A DNA stretch of 64,000 nucleotides from Kozakia baliensis (GCF_001787335.1 NZ_CP014674.1:2274501-2338500); one strand, 5' to 3'; positions 16,458 through 25,501 are shown, numbered from the stretch's first letter. Made by a program: numbers and translations. Notes: a model not told the origin generated them from the sequence alone.

Positions 16458-17381
16458 ATGGACGAATACATGCCCATCCCCTCCCTCACGCGTCGCTCGG
16501 CGTTTCGGCGTTCTGCCCTATTCGTTGTCTATGGCCTTACCATCGCGGTCGCGAGCGGGATTGGCATCGGTTTTCTTTTAGCGTGGTTGCATATTCGGCC
16601 GCTCAAGCATCACTTAGTAATCACGCCATCCATCCTCATGCTCAACGATATGCCGCTCGTTATCGCCACCGCGATAGCAACATGGCTTTCTCTTCCGAGA
16701 GAACATCGCGACCTTTTTCAAGCCCAATCGATAGCTCATCTCGGCAAGCCTTATCGCCTCGGTGGGGGCTTTCTGGCCGGTTTTGCCGCCATTATTTTGC
16801 TTTCCCTCGCGCTATGGAGCCTCGGGGCCGCGCATCTTCAAATCGATACGCCCAATTTTCTCGATCTGCTTCTCTATATTCCCGCTTTTTTCCTCGTCGC
16901 CTTCGCCGAAGAAACGATGCTCCGTGGTGCGTTATTGTTCTGGCTTTCACGCAGCATAGGCTTTTCGAGCGCCGCGTTGCTCAGTTCCATCGCATTCGGA
17001 TTGCTGCATACCGGTAATGGAGAGCCACTTCTCGGCGCATTTTCGGCAGGTCTGATCGGTTTATTCTTTTGCCTGACCTTGCGCGCAACCGGTAGCCTTT
17101 GGTTCGCCATTGGCTTCCATACTGCATGGGATTATGGGCAAAGCGCACTTTTGGGATGCCGTGATAGCGGATTGGCCAGCACGGGTGCTTGGTTGAACAT
17201 GGTCCCGCACGGCCCGGCTTGGTTGAGCGGCGGCGAAGCTGGCCCCGAAGGCAGCGTTTTATGCCTTGCCGGGATCGGTCTGGGCTGCGTCGCCTTGGCG
17301 CGTCGCCCGTCGCGGATGGCCATAAATATTGGTGACGAACACACCAGCCATCACGATCGCACCACCGATCAACGTGCGTGA
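16458..17381 (+). CDS. CPBP-family intramembrane glutamic protease
   Basis: This 307-residue polytopic membrane protein of the CPBP (Abi/Rce1-like) family has three catalytic motifs. They are EETMLR (residues 151-156), FGLLH about 37 residues later, and FHTAWD near residue 220. About eight hydrophobic segments are visible. CPBP proteases cleave within membranes; in bacteria roles range from bacteriocin immunity to unknown. The ATG at 16458 is used; an in-frame TTG lies 21 bp upstream. The last 123 bp overlap the end of the converging EamA gene, so the C-terminal tail (ARRPSRMAINIGDEHTS) may be dispensable. Confidence 0.85.
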   Translation: MDEYMPIPSLTRRSAFRRSALFVVYGLTIAVASGIGIGFLLAWLHIRPLKHHLVITPSILMLNDMPLVIATAIATWLSLPREHRDLFQAQSIAHLGKPYRLGGGFLAGFAAIILLSLALWSLGAAHLQIDTPNFLDLLLYIPAFFLVAFAEETMLRGALLFWLSRSIGFSSAALLSSIAFGLLHTGNGEPLLGAFSAGLIGLFFCLTLRATGSLWFAIGFHTAWDYGQSALLGCRDSGLASTGAWLNMVPHGPAWLSGGEAGPEGSVLCLAGIGLGCVALARRPSRMAINIGDEHTSHHDRTTDQRA

Positions 17382-18182
17382 GCTTGGCACTTCTCCCGTC
17401 AGAAGAAAGGCCAAAACCAACGTCGTGGGCGGCAGAAGATACAGCATCCCCGCCCCGCGCGCCGCCCCGAGATGCCCGATAACGAAAGCCCAAGCGGCGT
17501 AACCGATCGCTGCGGGGAAAATTCCGAGCTCCAATACCGCTGCCCAGGAACTTATCGAGGCATGAGGCAATGCCGAGAGAGCCTGCGGCAACCAAGGGGA
17601 AAGCAGAACCGCGCCGATAATCAGGATGTAGCAAATGCTGGGCAAAGCGCCGTACCGATGCACCAGCTTTTTCTGCAACGTCGTGTAAAGCGCACCGCAA
17701 ACGGCAGCGCCAAAAACCAAAGTCGCGCCAGATCCGAAAGAAACACCGCCCATCTGACCTTCCGCGATCAGCACAACCCCTGCGAAACTAAGCAATGAGC
17801 CAATCCAGCCCCAAAATGTCAGCCGCTCTCCGAGAAAAGCAACGGCCAGCAGAGCCGCGATCAACGGCGCGGCGCTGATCAGCAAACTCGCTGCTCCAGC
17901 GGAAACCGTTACTTCGCCCGTATTGAAAAAGATATTGTAGAGCGAAATGCCGATCGCGCCGCAGACGATAAAACGCGGCCAATCGCGCCACGCGGGAAAT
18001 GGCGGGCGCTTCCAGGCCAACCACCCAAGCGCCATGATCGAGGCAATCATATAGCGCAGGGCCGCCAATGGGATCGGCGACAGATCGTGAAGAGCGATCC
18101 TGACAACCGGGTAAGCACTGCCCCAGGAAACAATCGCCACAGCGGCAATCAGGGGAATAAATTTCGCTACGGAAGGGTTCAT
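17259..18182 (-). CDS. EamA-family (DMT superfamily) transporter
   Basis: This 307-residue inner-membrane protein has about ten hydrophobic helices arranged as two EamA repeats, the first starting near WGSAYPVVRIALHDLSP and the second near GALYTTLQKKLV. Members export amino acids or other metabolites; the substrate cannot be predicted. The ATG at 18182 has a strong GGAGGGG six bases upstream. The gene converges on and overlaps the CPBP protease gene. Confidence 0.9.
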   Translation of the reverse strand: MNPSVAKFIPLIAAVAIVSWGSAYPVVRIALHDLSPIPLAALRYMIASIMALGWLAWKRPPFPAWRDWPRFIVCGAIGISLYNIFFNTGEVTVSAGAASLLISAAPLIAALLAVAFLGERLTFWGWIGSLLSFAGVVLIAEGQMGGVSFGSGATLVFGAAVCGALYTTLQKKLVHRYGALPSICYILIIGAVLLSPWLPQALSALPHASISSWAAVLELGIFPAAIGYAAWAFVIGHLGAARGAGMLYLLPPTTLVLAFLLTGEVPSSRTLIGGAIVMAGVFVTNIYGHPRRATRQGDAAQTDPGKA

Positions 18183-18242
18183 TACCCCTCCGTAGCAAAA
18201 ATCTCTTCAGATCAGAATGGGAACCGTCGCGAAGAAGCTTAT

Positions 18243-18386
18243 TCAGTGCGTCCGCGCTTGCCCATACCCAGGATGGCCACCACGCAACCCTCCCATTCCG
18301 GCAGGCATGTTTTCATGGCTGGCTGAGTCAGTACAGGCACCAAGCAGACCCATCGCAATCAGCCCATAGACCCATTTCCGCACCAT
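18243..18386 (-). CDS. 47-residue predicted lipoprotein
   Basis: A 47-codon frame begins directly at the stop codon of the upstream SDR gene (TAA followed immediately by ATG). It has a short signal peptide (MVRKWVYGLIAMGLLGAC) ending in a textbook lipobox LLGAC, then a mature part of about 30 residues rich in Gly, Met and His. I do not recognise a family. The zero spacing implies translation by re-initiation after the SDR. Small lipoproteins of this kind (entericidin-like in size) are often missed in annotation. Confidence 0.6.
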   Translation of the reverse strand: MVRKWVYGLIAMGLLGACTDSASHENMPAGMGGLRGGHPGYGQARTH

Positions 18387-19130
18387 TTAAAACTCCTGCG
18401 TTTTCGGGCGCAAGACGATCTCGTTAATGTCCACTTCATCAGGTTGCTCGACGGCGTAAGCGATGGCACGCGCTACCGATTCCGCCGGAATAGCGGTTTC
18501 ATAGAAGCTTTCGACCCGCTTACGGCTTTCTTCGTCGCCGCTCCCCTGGCTCAACTCGCTTTTCACCGCGCCTGGCTCGATGCAGGTCACGCGGAACAAA
18601 TCGCCTGCTTCCTGGCGCAATCCTTCGGAAATGGCCCGCACTGCATATTTCGTGCCGGAATAAACGCTGCCACCCGGTGCGAACACCTTGATGCCGGCCA
18701 CCGAAGAAATATTGATGAAATGCCCGCTTTTCTGTTGCGTGAAGATCGGCAGGGCTGCGGCAATACCGTAGAGAACGCCCTTGATATTGATATCGATCAT
18801 GCGATCCCATTCCTCGACGCGCCTTTGCGCGAGAGGTGCGATGGCCATCAGTCCCGCGTTATTGACCAGCACATCGAGGCATCCGAATTCTTTCGTTACG
18901 CTCTGCACGAAAGAATCCACGCTATTGCGATCCGTCACATCGACGGTATAGGCGCGGGCCGTTCCGCCCAGCTTCTCGATGTCAGCCACAATAGCGTCCA
19001 GCCGATCGCGTCTGCGCGCCGCCAGAGCCACACGCGCACCGCGTGCTGCGAGATAACGGGCGGATGCTTCGCCTAACCCGCTGCTTGCGCCTGTGATGGC
19101 AATGACTTTCCCCGCAATTCCTTCGCTCAT
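18387..19130 (-). CDS. SDR-family NAD(P)-dependent oxidoreductase (YdfG-like)
   Basis: This 247-residue classical short-chain dehydrogenase has the cofactor motif TGASSGLGE (residues about 13-21), the structural motif NNAG, an active-site Tyr-x-x-x-Lys in YSGTKYAV, and a C-terminus ([13 protein letters not shown]) typical of the YdfG/3-hydroxy acid dehydrogenase group. ARRRDR after the second strand suggests NADP preference. The ATG at 19130 is chosen over an upstream frame because of the GGAAAAG in front of it. The substrate is not predictable. A micro-lipoprotein is coupled to its 3' end. Confidence 0.85.
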   Translation of the reverse strand: MSEGIAGKVIAITGASSGLGEASARYLAARGARVALAARRRDRLDAIVADIEKLGGTARAYTVDVTDRNSVDSFVQSVTKEFGCLDVLVNNAGLMAIAPLAQRRVEEWDRMIDINIKGVLYGIAAALPIFTQQKSGHFINISSVAGIKVFAPGGSVYSGTKYAVRAISEGLRQEAGDLFRVTCIEPGAVKSELSQGSGDEESRKRVESFYETAIPAESVARAIAYAVEQPDEVDINEIVLRPKTQEF

Positions 19131-19227
19131 GTCGCTTTTCCTTTTCCACCTTTGACCGGCAGGGAAACGCCTCATTTCCCTGCAGGTTCGATCATCCCCG
19201 ATTCCTCAGATGAAAAGCGTTCGACGT

Positions 19228-19848
19228 TCAGTTGCGGGAGAAAGCCAGTTTCAGACCGAAACCGACGAAAACGATGCCAGTAACGCGGTCCATAATTCTA
19301 ACGAAGCTCGGATTGCGCATGAAAGGTGCCAGGGAATGCGTCATCAGGATCAACGCCACGAACCAGACTAGGCAAATGGCCACGTGTAGGGCGGCCAACA
19401 TAAGAATATAGGGCCCGGCTTCCACGCCGTGCGGAATGAACTGCGGCAAAAAACTGATATAAAACACGCCGATCTTAGGGTTGAGCAGGTTTTGCATTGC
19501 TCCCTTGGCAAAAGGGTCTGCAATAAAGGTGCGCGGCTGGCTTTCCGCAACGAAATGCGCGCGTGGATGCAATAATAACTGAGAACCGACCCAGGCTAAG
19601 TAGAGCGCCCCGCCCCATTTCAAAATCTCGAATGCTATATTCGATGCCGCCAGCATCGCGCTCAAACCGAGCGCCGCCGCCAGTCCCCAGACGCAGCAGC
19701 CGGTTAGAATACCCAGAGCCGCCCGGAAAGCCCGGTTCGCGCCATCGACCGTCGCAGTGCGCAGAACGAGCGCCGTATCGAGGCCAGGCGTCAGCACAAG
19801 CAACGTAATGGTGAAAATGAAAGAGATGAGAGACTGGGTGACGGTCAC
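19228..19848 (-). CDS. LysE/RhtB-family amino acid exporter
   Basis: The 206-residue protein has six hydrophobic segments and the family motif LLVLTPGLDTALVLRTA near the N-terminus, followed by GILTGCCVWGLAAALGLSA. LysE/RhtB proteins export amino acids such as lysine, threonine or homoserine lactone. The start is GTG at 19848 with GGGAG upstream. It is probably monocistronic. Confidence 0.9.
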   Translation of the reverse strand: MTVTQSLISFIFTITLLVLTPGLDTALVLRTATVDGANRAFRAALGILTGCCVWGLAAALGLSAMLAASNIAFEILKWGGALYLAWVGSQLLLHPRAHFVAESQPRTFIADPFAKGAMQNLLNPKIGVFYISFLPQFIPHGVEAGPYILMLAALHVAICLVWFVALILMTHSLAPFMRNPSFVRIMDRVTGIVFVGFGLKLAFSRN

Positions 19849-20066
19849 TACGCGCTCGCTCCCTGCGCTTGGCGGAAAAATACCTCTTAAATCGAAAAGC
19901 TTACGAAAAGGAGATACATCTTGTTATGAAAGGATTATCCGCCAAATGCATTTTTTTTGATTCACCCTGTTGCCATTCCCGACAAGTGCTGGTAGTTCCC
20001 CACTCACCGAAGACGAGGCAGTTTTCACCGCTTCGAGGACGGTCGCCGAGGAAGAAAATTCCTCAT

Positions 20067-20143
<77 letters not shown>

Positions 20144-20486
20144 CTTCTTTTCAAAAAACAATTAGAAGTCGGCGCAAAAAATTTTTCACGTGAATTTTTT
20201 TTCGCGCGCAGATAAGCGACGACTGTTAGCGTCAGACACTAGACATGGCATGCGGCTTCATAACTTTCATCGATCCTCGAATTTCTCTTCCTGTTTTTAG
20301 ACAGAGATTCATCCAGTCGATGCAATCGTTTTATGCTCCCAAACGAAGTTTACGCGCGACCGCCGAACCCCAATCCCACTGTTTCGGCAATCCACGAAGA
20401 CATGATCAGGGCGTGCGAATAAAGCGATTATCGGAATGGAATGCCCGCCTCATGGATCTCATTTGAGGCGGAGCTATCCACTCAAC
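20144..20486. other. 343-bp gap between tRNA-Asp and the glycosyltransferase gene
   Basis: The gap contains an A/T-rich hairpin close to the tRNA. A plus-strand frame at 20245-20466 has no ribosome site and resembles no family I know. No other structure is evident. Confidence 0.5.
20172..20206 (+). terminator. probable terminator of tRNA-Asp
   Basis: A GCGC-A6 left arm can pair with a T8-CGCGC right arm around the palindrome TTCACGTGAA. The T8 run on the plus strand fits termination after the tRNA gene. Confidence 0.5.
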
Positions 20487-21476
20487 TCATGCAAATCTTT
20501 TCGCGATAATTTTCCTCGATATCTTCTCGGGCGTTGTTAACGCCAGGATGCTCCAGGCCGAAATAATCAGGCGGACATAGAATTTCTCGAAGCTTGGGCG
20601 GAATAAAATTAGCAAAGCATCGTATAAGGCGCGTTTGCGACTGTCGCTTACAAGCGGCTTATGTTCCGGCGTTAAACGGAGCGAGGCAACGCGCAACTGG
20701 AGCAGATGAGGCCCCCGGAAAAGCGATCTTTTGGAAGGCGGAGGAAGCCCTGCCATCTTGCAAGCATCGCAAGCCGCGGCATGACGTTTGAGGGAACGCG
20801 CGATTTCTCTGCTGAAATTTCTATTGTTATTTGAAAGGTTACTATCGTTTTCGCCATGCATTCTGTATAAAACGAAAGGCACTTCAATCGTTTCGATGTC
20901 GCCTAAATATGGCGCCATGGCGATACAAGTAGAATCGGTAAAAGCGTCGTAATCTTCTTTTATCGGAAAAAATTTCTCAAGAAATTTGCGAGACCATGCA
21001 TTCCCAGACCCGGGAGGCGATGGATATTCCGAGGTCGTATAAGCCCATTGCAGTATTTTCTTGAACGATAAATCTTTAGGGATTCTCGGAATAACGTTCC
21101 GGATTGGATTTTTCTGTTCGTCCACACGTTGCATCTGCACTTGGACTTTGCTTAGGCCTTCTCGCCAAACCGAACCAATTGCTCGCAATGCGCCAGGGAC
21201 CAATACGTCATCCGCGTCGAGGAAAATAACGATATCCCCACGACTTTGCGCAAAACCAAAATTATTAGCTTCCCGCTGGCCACCATTTTGCCTGAAAAAG
21301 GCTTTTACCTTATGTCCGAAAGACCGAATGATTTGAGCGGATTCATCGGTAGAGCCGTCATCGACCACGATGATCTCGAATTTTGGCCAATCCTGAATGA
21401 GAACACTATTGATCGCGTCGGAAATAAAACGCGCGTAATTATAGTTTGCTATGATAATTGAGAACATCATGTTCAT
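20487..21476 (-). CDS. family 2 glycosyltransferase
   Basis: This 329-residue GT-A fold enzyme has the N-terminal block FSIIIANYNYARFISDAI, the nucleotide-sugar binding VDDGSTDES (about residues 37-45), and the DxD-type metal site FLDADDVL (about residues 89-96). It probably adds a sugar during cell-surface polysaccharide synthesis, fitting the Wzm/Wzt exporter genes 3 kb away. The flanking DNA is clearly more AT-rich than the core genes. Donor and acceptor are unknown. Confidence 0.85.
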   Translation of the reverse strand: MNMMFSIIIANYNYARFISDAINSVLIQDWPKFEIIVVDDGSTDESAQIIRSFGHKVKAFFRQNGGQREANNFGFAQSRGDIVIFLDADDVLVPGALRAIGSVWREGLSKVQVQMQRVDEQKNPIRNVIPRIPKDLSFKKILQWAYTTSEYPSPPGSGNAWSRKFLEKFFPIKEDYDAFTDSTCIAMAPYLGDIETIEVPFVLYRMHGENDSNLSNNNRNFSREIARSLKRHAAACDACKMAGLPPPSKRSLFRGPHLLQLRVASLRLTPEHKPLVSDSRKRALYDALLILFRPSFEKFYVRLIISAWSILALTTPEKISRKIIAKRFA

Positions 21477-21658
21477 TTTCTTTTCTAAAAAGAAAAATTC
21501 ATAATTTTAGAAAAGATTTTCTTTTTTGGTTTTCTTTGAAAGATAGCATCAACATACATTTTATAATCCCTATTAACTAGAGTTTTATAACTTATAGAAG
21601 ACCGATATTTAGTATTTTTATTATTCAGTTCGATCTTCCAAAATATGCCACACAACAC

Positions 21659-22738
21659 TTAGCGCTTCGACAATACTCGCCTCTTCTCAAGCGCGTCGCG
21701 ATAGACATCCGATGTCTCGGCACTGACGCGGCTGATATCGAAGAAATCTATGTCGCGTTTCGAAGCTTCTTTTTGCGCTTGAAGTAAATCCGGATTCTCA
21801 AGCAAGGAAAGCAACGCTTCGGCCAGAGCTTGCGCATCGGCAGGCGGCACGAGCAAACCTGCGTCACCGATGGCAGTCACTTCCGGCACGCCATCCACAT
21901 TCGTTGCGACAATGGCGCAATCCGCTTCACGCGCCTCGGTAATAACGAGACCGAAAGGCTCACGCAGTGACGGAAGAACGAAAATATCCGAGGCTTCCAG
22001 ATAAGTTTTCGTATCTTCTAAAGCGCCATAAAATATGATGTTTTTCCCACTAGGGAGCGCGGCAGCCTGTTTTTCGTATTCTTGACGAAAAGGACCCTCA
22101 CCGAGAATATTCAAGGTCGCTTCCGGGTGAGATTTCCAGACGATATCGAAAGCTTCGAGCAAATAGGGAATGCCCTTGCGGGGATGCAGCCCTCCCACGG
22201 AGATCAAGCTTGGCTTCGACAGGGAAACGGAGGATTGCGTCTCTTTCTGACGACGCACGACATTTCCCGTCCCATTCAGCACGGTTCGGACACGCGAACG
22301 CGGAACACGTCGGCGGATCATCTCGTCGGAAACGGCCTGGCTCACACCGATAGTGCGATCTCCCAACCCCATGATGATGGCATGTCGTTCAAAGGAGTTA
22401 TGAACTGTGGTGATCAGCGGGATGCGCGTGAGGCGCGTCAATGGCCAAGCGATAATCGCGCCCGTCATCATATGCGCATGAATAACGTCAGGCTTAAATT
22501 TTCTGATCGTGCGCCATAGTGCAGCTATCGCGCGCGATACGGTTTTCGCTTTCCGATCTTCCTGAGGAATATCGATGAGTAAAACGCCGTTTTCCTGCAG
22601 TAATGGTTCGTAAAACCCTCCGGAACTCCCAAAAGCCACAGTGTGGCCTTCAGCCACTTGCTGACAAGCCAAATCCACGGCGGCATGAACATTGCCGTTT
22701 GCAAATCGGCAGTGATTAGAAAGATGAAGGATACGCAT
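21659..22738 (-). CDS. family 4 glycosyltransferase
   Basis: This 359-residue GT-B enzyme has the GT4 signatures GGLHPRKGIPYLLEAF (start of the C-terminal Rossmann half) and the donor-binding LPSLREPFGLVITEA, with the E-x7-E arrangement. The N-terminal half holds a typical acceptor region (HAHMMTGAIIAWPL). It probably acts in lipopolysaccharide or exopolysaccharide assembly with the neighbouring GT2. The 182 bp between the two genes are very AT-rich and carry no other gene. Confidence 0.88.
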   Translation of the reverse strand: MRILHLSNHCRFANGNVHAAVDLACQQVAEGHTVAFGSSGGFYEPLLQENGVLLIDIPQEDRKAKTVSRAIAALWRTIRKFKPDVIHAHMMTGAIIAWPLTRLTRIPLITTVHNSFERHAIIMGLGDRTIGVSQAVSDEMIRRRVPRSRVRTVLNGTGNVVRRQKETQSSVSLSKPSLISVGGLHPRKGIPYLLEAFDIVWKSHPEATLNILGEGPFRQEYEKQAAALPSGKNIIFYGALEDTKTYLEASDIFVLPSLREPFGLVITEAREADCAIVATNVDGVPEVTAIGDAGLLVPPADAQALAEALLSLLENPDLLQAQKEASKRDIDFFDISRVSAETSDVYRDALEKRRVLSKR

Positions 22739-22911
22739 CCATTACCTAAACGATATTTATTCAGAAGAATAATCCCAGCAGATTTACCGCAGATTACAAT
22801 TCCCTAAAAATCGAACGATAACATATTTAAATTACGCTTATTAAAGTAATTAATCGTTAAAGAACTATAATAAGGAAAGATTTCGATAATTTATCCCGTT
22901 TTTAAAATATC

Positions 22912-22947
22912 TTTCTGGAGGGAATAAGAAACGCCTCCCTCCAGAAA
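22912..22947. terminator. isolated perfect hairpin with T-tail
   Basis: Twelve-base perfect arms (TTTCTGGAGGGA and TCCCTCCAGAAA) surround a 12-base loop and are followed by TTTATTAC on the plus strand. No intact gene ends here, so it is either an orphan terminator of a lost gene or the 3' end of a small RNA. Confidence 0.55.
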
Positions 22948-23070
22948 TTTATTACTTTCTCCGCATGAAATAATATTTCTAATTCTTGATCTTATGATAA
23001 ATAATATATCAATGATATTTACCATAAAACTGCAAATAAAAATCATCCCAGTTTTCGCCAAGAAAAACTC

Positions 23071-23364
23071 TCACTTCATATACGCGTCGAAAAAGGCCAA
23101 GATCTTTTCAGGATGGCGCCCGAAATAATGATAGCCATTTCGGAAACGGTGCGTCGTGCCTTCGATCCAATGCATTTCTTTCTCTGAGCTTCCAAGAAGA
23201 TCGAAGGTTTTCTGCGCGTCTTCAGGATTACGGGTCCAGGCATCTTAACGCCCGAAGCGAACAGTTGCGGCGAATGCGCCCATTTTCATCAATTCAAGAG
23301 CGATCAATTCCTGATAGGCGCTGATGCCTTGCAGTTCAGAGAATGCTGAGAAAATAGCCGCCAT
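23071..23364 (-). pseudogene. remnant of an alpha/beta-hydrolase-like gene
   Basis: On the minus strand the segment 23244-23071 reads DAWTRNPEDAQKTFDLL, then EKEMHWIEGTTHRFRNGYHY and FGRHPEKILAFFDAYMK before a stop. This looks like the C-terminal end of an alpha/beta hydrolase, with the catalytic His probably in the THRF stretch. Directly upstream in the same frame is an in-frame TAA (23245-23247), preceded by a further open stretch (ELMKMGAFAATVRFGR) back to about 23364. The premature stop and missing N-terminal half indicate a pseudogene. Assignment to the hydrolase family is moderate. Confidence 0.5.
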
Positions 23365-23420
23365 GGAAACAACCGTCAGGCTGCACACGTACAAGCAACG
23401 TTGGAGATAGATCACTTCAT

Positions 23421-23669
23421 ATTGGAAATTGCCGCCCTTACAATCGCACTACTTCCAACGACCAATGCCGGACAGACCGTTATTGACCGCACTGCTATTG
23501 TTATGATTCCCGCATCGGTGAGATGCTTCATTTGAATGACGAAACCAGCGGCACAATTCGGATCGCGACGCCCGGACATCCGGCGAACATGATCCTGACG
23601 CCGAGATGAGGGTCTGCGAGATGTGGTGGCGGAGCGCTTCGATGGCGGGGTGCGGCGCTACCGCTCCTG
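23421..23669 (+). pseudogene. frameshifted remnant of an unidentified gene
   Basis: Plus-strand fragments in different frames join into one plausible protein tail: NAGQTVIDRTAIV, then DSRIGEMLHLNDETSGTIRI and ATPGHPANMILTP, then DEGLRDVVAERFDGG and VRRYRS before the stop at 23667-23669. At least two frameshifts separate these pieces. I do not recognise the family. The neighbouring Wzt gene converges on it. Confidence 0.35.
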
Positions 23670-23683
23670 AACGCCGAGCACTT

Positions 23684-24448
23684 TCAAGCGCTGAGATAGG
23701 CGTCCAGCACCGCTTCCGGCGCGCCATCCATGCGGATGACGCCGTTCTCCAGCCAGATCAAACGCGTACACCACTGCCGCATAATCTCGGGTTGGTGAGA
23801 CGAGACCACAAGAATTTCCGCCTGTTCAACAAGGCTTTCCAACCGCGCGCGCGCCTTGTGAATAAAGGTGGCGTCTCCGGCCATGAACCATTCATCCATC
23901 AACAGAACCTGCGGCGCGATGGCCGTGGCCAAACCGAAAGCCAAACGAACCACCATGCCGGAACTATAGGTTTTCACCGGCATATCGAGGAACGCGCCAA
24001 GTTCGGCGAAATCTTCGACATCACGTAAAATCTGCGCCGTTTTCGTGCGGCTTATCCCGAAGAACAGACAACGCAGACGCACATTTTCCGCCCCCGTCAG
24101 TTCTGGATTCATCCCCAAATTCGTGTCCAGCAACGTGCCCATCGTGCCGCTCACGCGCACCCGCCCGACAACCGGTTCGTAGATGCCCGCCAAAGCACGC
24201 AAAAGCGTGGTCTTTCCCGCACCGTTGCCGCCGATCAGACCGAGCCGGTCGCCAGGGTTGAGCCGGAAACTGATATCGTTGAGCACGCTGACGATAACGC
24301 GTTGCCGCGCATCTTCCTGAAGATGCGCGGCGGGGCCGGAACGGCGCATCCCCGACACCGCATTGGCCATGGATTTTTTCAGCGTGCGGCTATCGCCATG
24401 ATAGATGGGAAAGCTGATGCTCAACCCGCTGACATCGATACCTGCCAT
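23684..24448 (-). CDS. ABC exporter ATPase for surface polysaccharide (Wzt/KpsT-like)
   Basis: This 254-residue ATPase has Walker A GGNGAGKTTL, signature motif TYSSGMVVRLAFGLA, Walker B VLLMDEWF and switch His in VVSSHQPEIM. The TYSSGM form of the signature and the MDEW variant of Walker B are characteristic of O-antigen/teichoic-acid/capsule exporters. There is no C-terminal carbohydrate-binding extension, so it resembles KpsT or TagH-type short forms. The ATG at 24448 sits two bases after the permease stop, which argues against the longer frame. It works with the Wzm-like permease to flip polysaccharide across the inner membrane. Confidence 0.88.
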   Translation of the reverse strand: MAGIDVSGLSISFPIYHGDSRTLKKSMANAVSGMRRSGPAAHLQEDARQRVIVSVLNDISFRLNPGDRLGLIGGNGAGKTTLLRALAGIYEPVVGRVRVSGTMGTLLDTNLGMNPELTGAENVRLRCLFFGISRTKTAQILRDVEDFAELGAFLDMPVKTYSSGMVVRLAFGLATAIAPQVLLMDEWFMAGDATFIHKARARLESLVEQAEILVVSSHQPEIMRQWCTRLIWLENGVIRMDGAPEAVLDAYLSA

Positions 24449-24450
24449 GA

Positions 24451-25302
24451 TCAAACCCAATAAGCGATACGCGCGCGGAAGCGGCTGAACACTCCCGCCG
24501 CGGCGATGCACAAAACCACGCTATGGGCCAGCGCCGCCGCCCAAATCATTCTGCCCGTCACCTCCCCCAAGAAGGGCGCGCGCAGGATTTGCAATATCGG
24601 GAAGAACGGGTCCAGCAGCAGCCATTCTTTGCCGCCCCCCAAAAGCTCCGGGTGCCAGATGATGGGCGTGATGAAGAAGAAAACCTGGATGATCGACGTG
24701 ACGATAGGCGGAATATCGCGAAAGCGTGCGCCCAGAACGCCGAGGATAAAGGTAGCGGCCATACTATCGACCAGCCAAAGGAGCGCAGCGAGCGGAACTT
24801 GCCAAAGACGCGCGGGGTGCACATGAAAAATGACGAACACGACGATCACGACCGCGACATTATGCAGCAGAACCAGCACATTGCGCACGATCGCGCGCAG
24901 AACATAGACGCTGAGCGCCATGCGCGTTGCGTGAATCAGCCCGCTTTCCTGCGTGAAAACCGTGGTCGCTTCCGCCAACATGGTGGAGATATATCCCCAC
25001 AACACTAGGGAAAGCGAAAGAAACGGAAGATAATTCGCGACATCCAGATGAAACAACTTGGCGTAAAGCACACCGAAAGCCGCCACCATGACAGCCGTGG
25101 AAATCGTTAGCCAGAACGGCCCGAGCATGGACCCGCGATAGCGCATCTTGACGTCAAGCCAGCCTAAAGCCAGAGCCAGCGGCAGCAGGCGCAAACCTTC
25201 GGCGAAATCCCGCCCCATCGCTTTGAACTGCGCCAATCCCCGTAATGGGGAAAGGTCGAGCGTCGGCTCCCGCCGCACGTCCGCGTCGTGCGGTTTCGTC
25301 AT
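24451..25302 (-). CDS. ABC exporter permease for surface polysaccharide (Wzm/KpsM-like)
   Basis: This 283-residue ABC-2 type permease has a cytoplasmic N-terminus and six hydrophobic segments. The stretch LGWLDVKMRYRGSMLGPFWLT is the conserved block before TM1 in Wzm/KpsM/TagG proteins, and PIIWHPELL near the C-terminus is also typical. ATG at 25302 (with GTG just before it) is the start. Its stop is 2 bp from the ATPase start. Together they export a lipid-linked or otherwise anchored glycan made by the nearby glycosyltransferases. Confidence 0.9.
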   Translation of the reverse strand: MTKPHDADVRREPTLDLSPLRGLAQFKAMGRDFAEGLRLLPLALALGWLDVKMRYRGSMLGPFWLTISTAVMVAAFGVLYAKLFHLDVANYLPFLSLSLVLWGYISTMLAEATTVFTQESGLIHATRMALSVYVLRAIVRNVLVLLHNVAVVIVVFVIFHVHPARLWQVPLAALLWLVDSMAATFILGVLGARFRDIPPIVTSIIQVFFFITPIIWHPELLGGGKEWLLLDPFFPILQILRAPFLGEVTGRMIWAAALAHSVVLCIAAAGVFSRFRARIAYWV

Positions 25303-25309
25303 CACGTGC

Positions 25310-25501
25310 TCATCCCATTCTCTTCCAACTCGCCAGACGCTGTAGCCTGTCGCAGGCCAGGCTCCAAGAGTGGGGATGGCGGAACGGCGTTTTCGCTACT
25401 GGCTTGATGTCGGACGTGCCATACATCGTGCGCCCTAACGCCGTCTCGACATATCCGAACGCGCTCGTTTTTGGATTATGCCCCAACAGAGTATAAAACA
25501 T
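25310..25501 (-). CDS. 63-residue hypothetical protein upstream of the exporter
   Basis: An ATG-initiated frame ends 7 bp before the Wzm-like start on the same strand (MFYTLLGHNPKTSAFGYVET at the N-terminus, SLACDRLQRLASWKRMG at the end). It has no membrane segment or known motif, and the ribosome site is weak. It could be a real small gene coupled to the exporter, a remnant of a longer gene, or chance. Confidence 0.3.
   Translation of the reverse strand: MFYTLLGHNPKTSAFGYVETALGRTMYGTSDIKPVAKTPFRHPHSWSLACDRLQRLASWKRMG

Larger units (their letters stand above)
22739..23683. other. 945-bp decayed, AT-rich region
   Basis: No intact gene is present. The left 330 bp are strongly AT-rich and hold one strong hairpin. 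The right part carries two sets of interrupted coding fragments, one per strand, listed separately. The whole stretch looks like erosion of former polysaccharide-locus genes or the scar of a transfer event. Confidence 0.6.

Noticed and set aside
20245-20466. 73-codon plus-strand frame after tRNA-Asp
   Set aside because: No ribosome site or recognisable motif; no sign of a transposase remnant.
23606-24028. 140-codon plus-strand frame over the Wzt gene end
   Set aside because: It is antisense to a clearly conserved ATPase and has no motifs.
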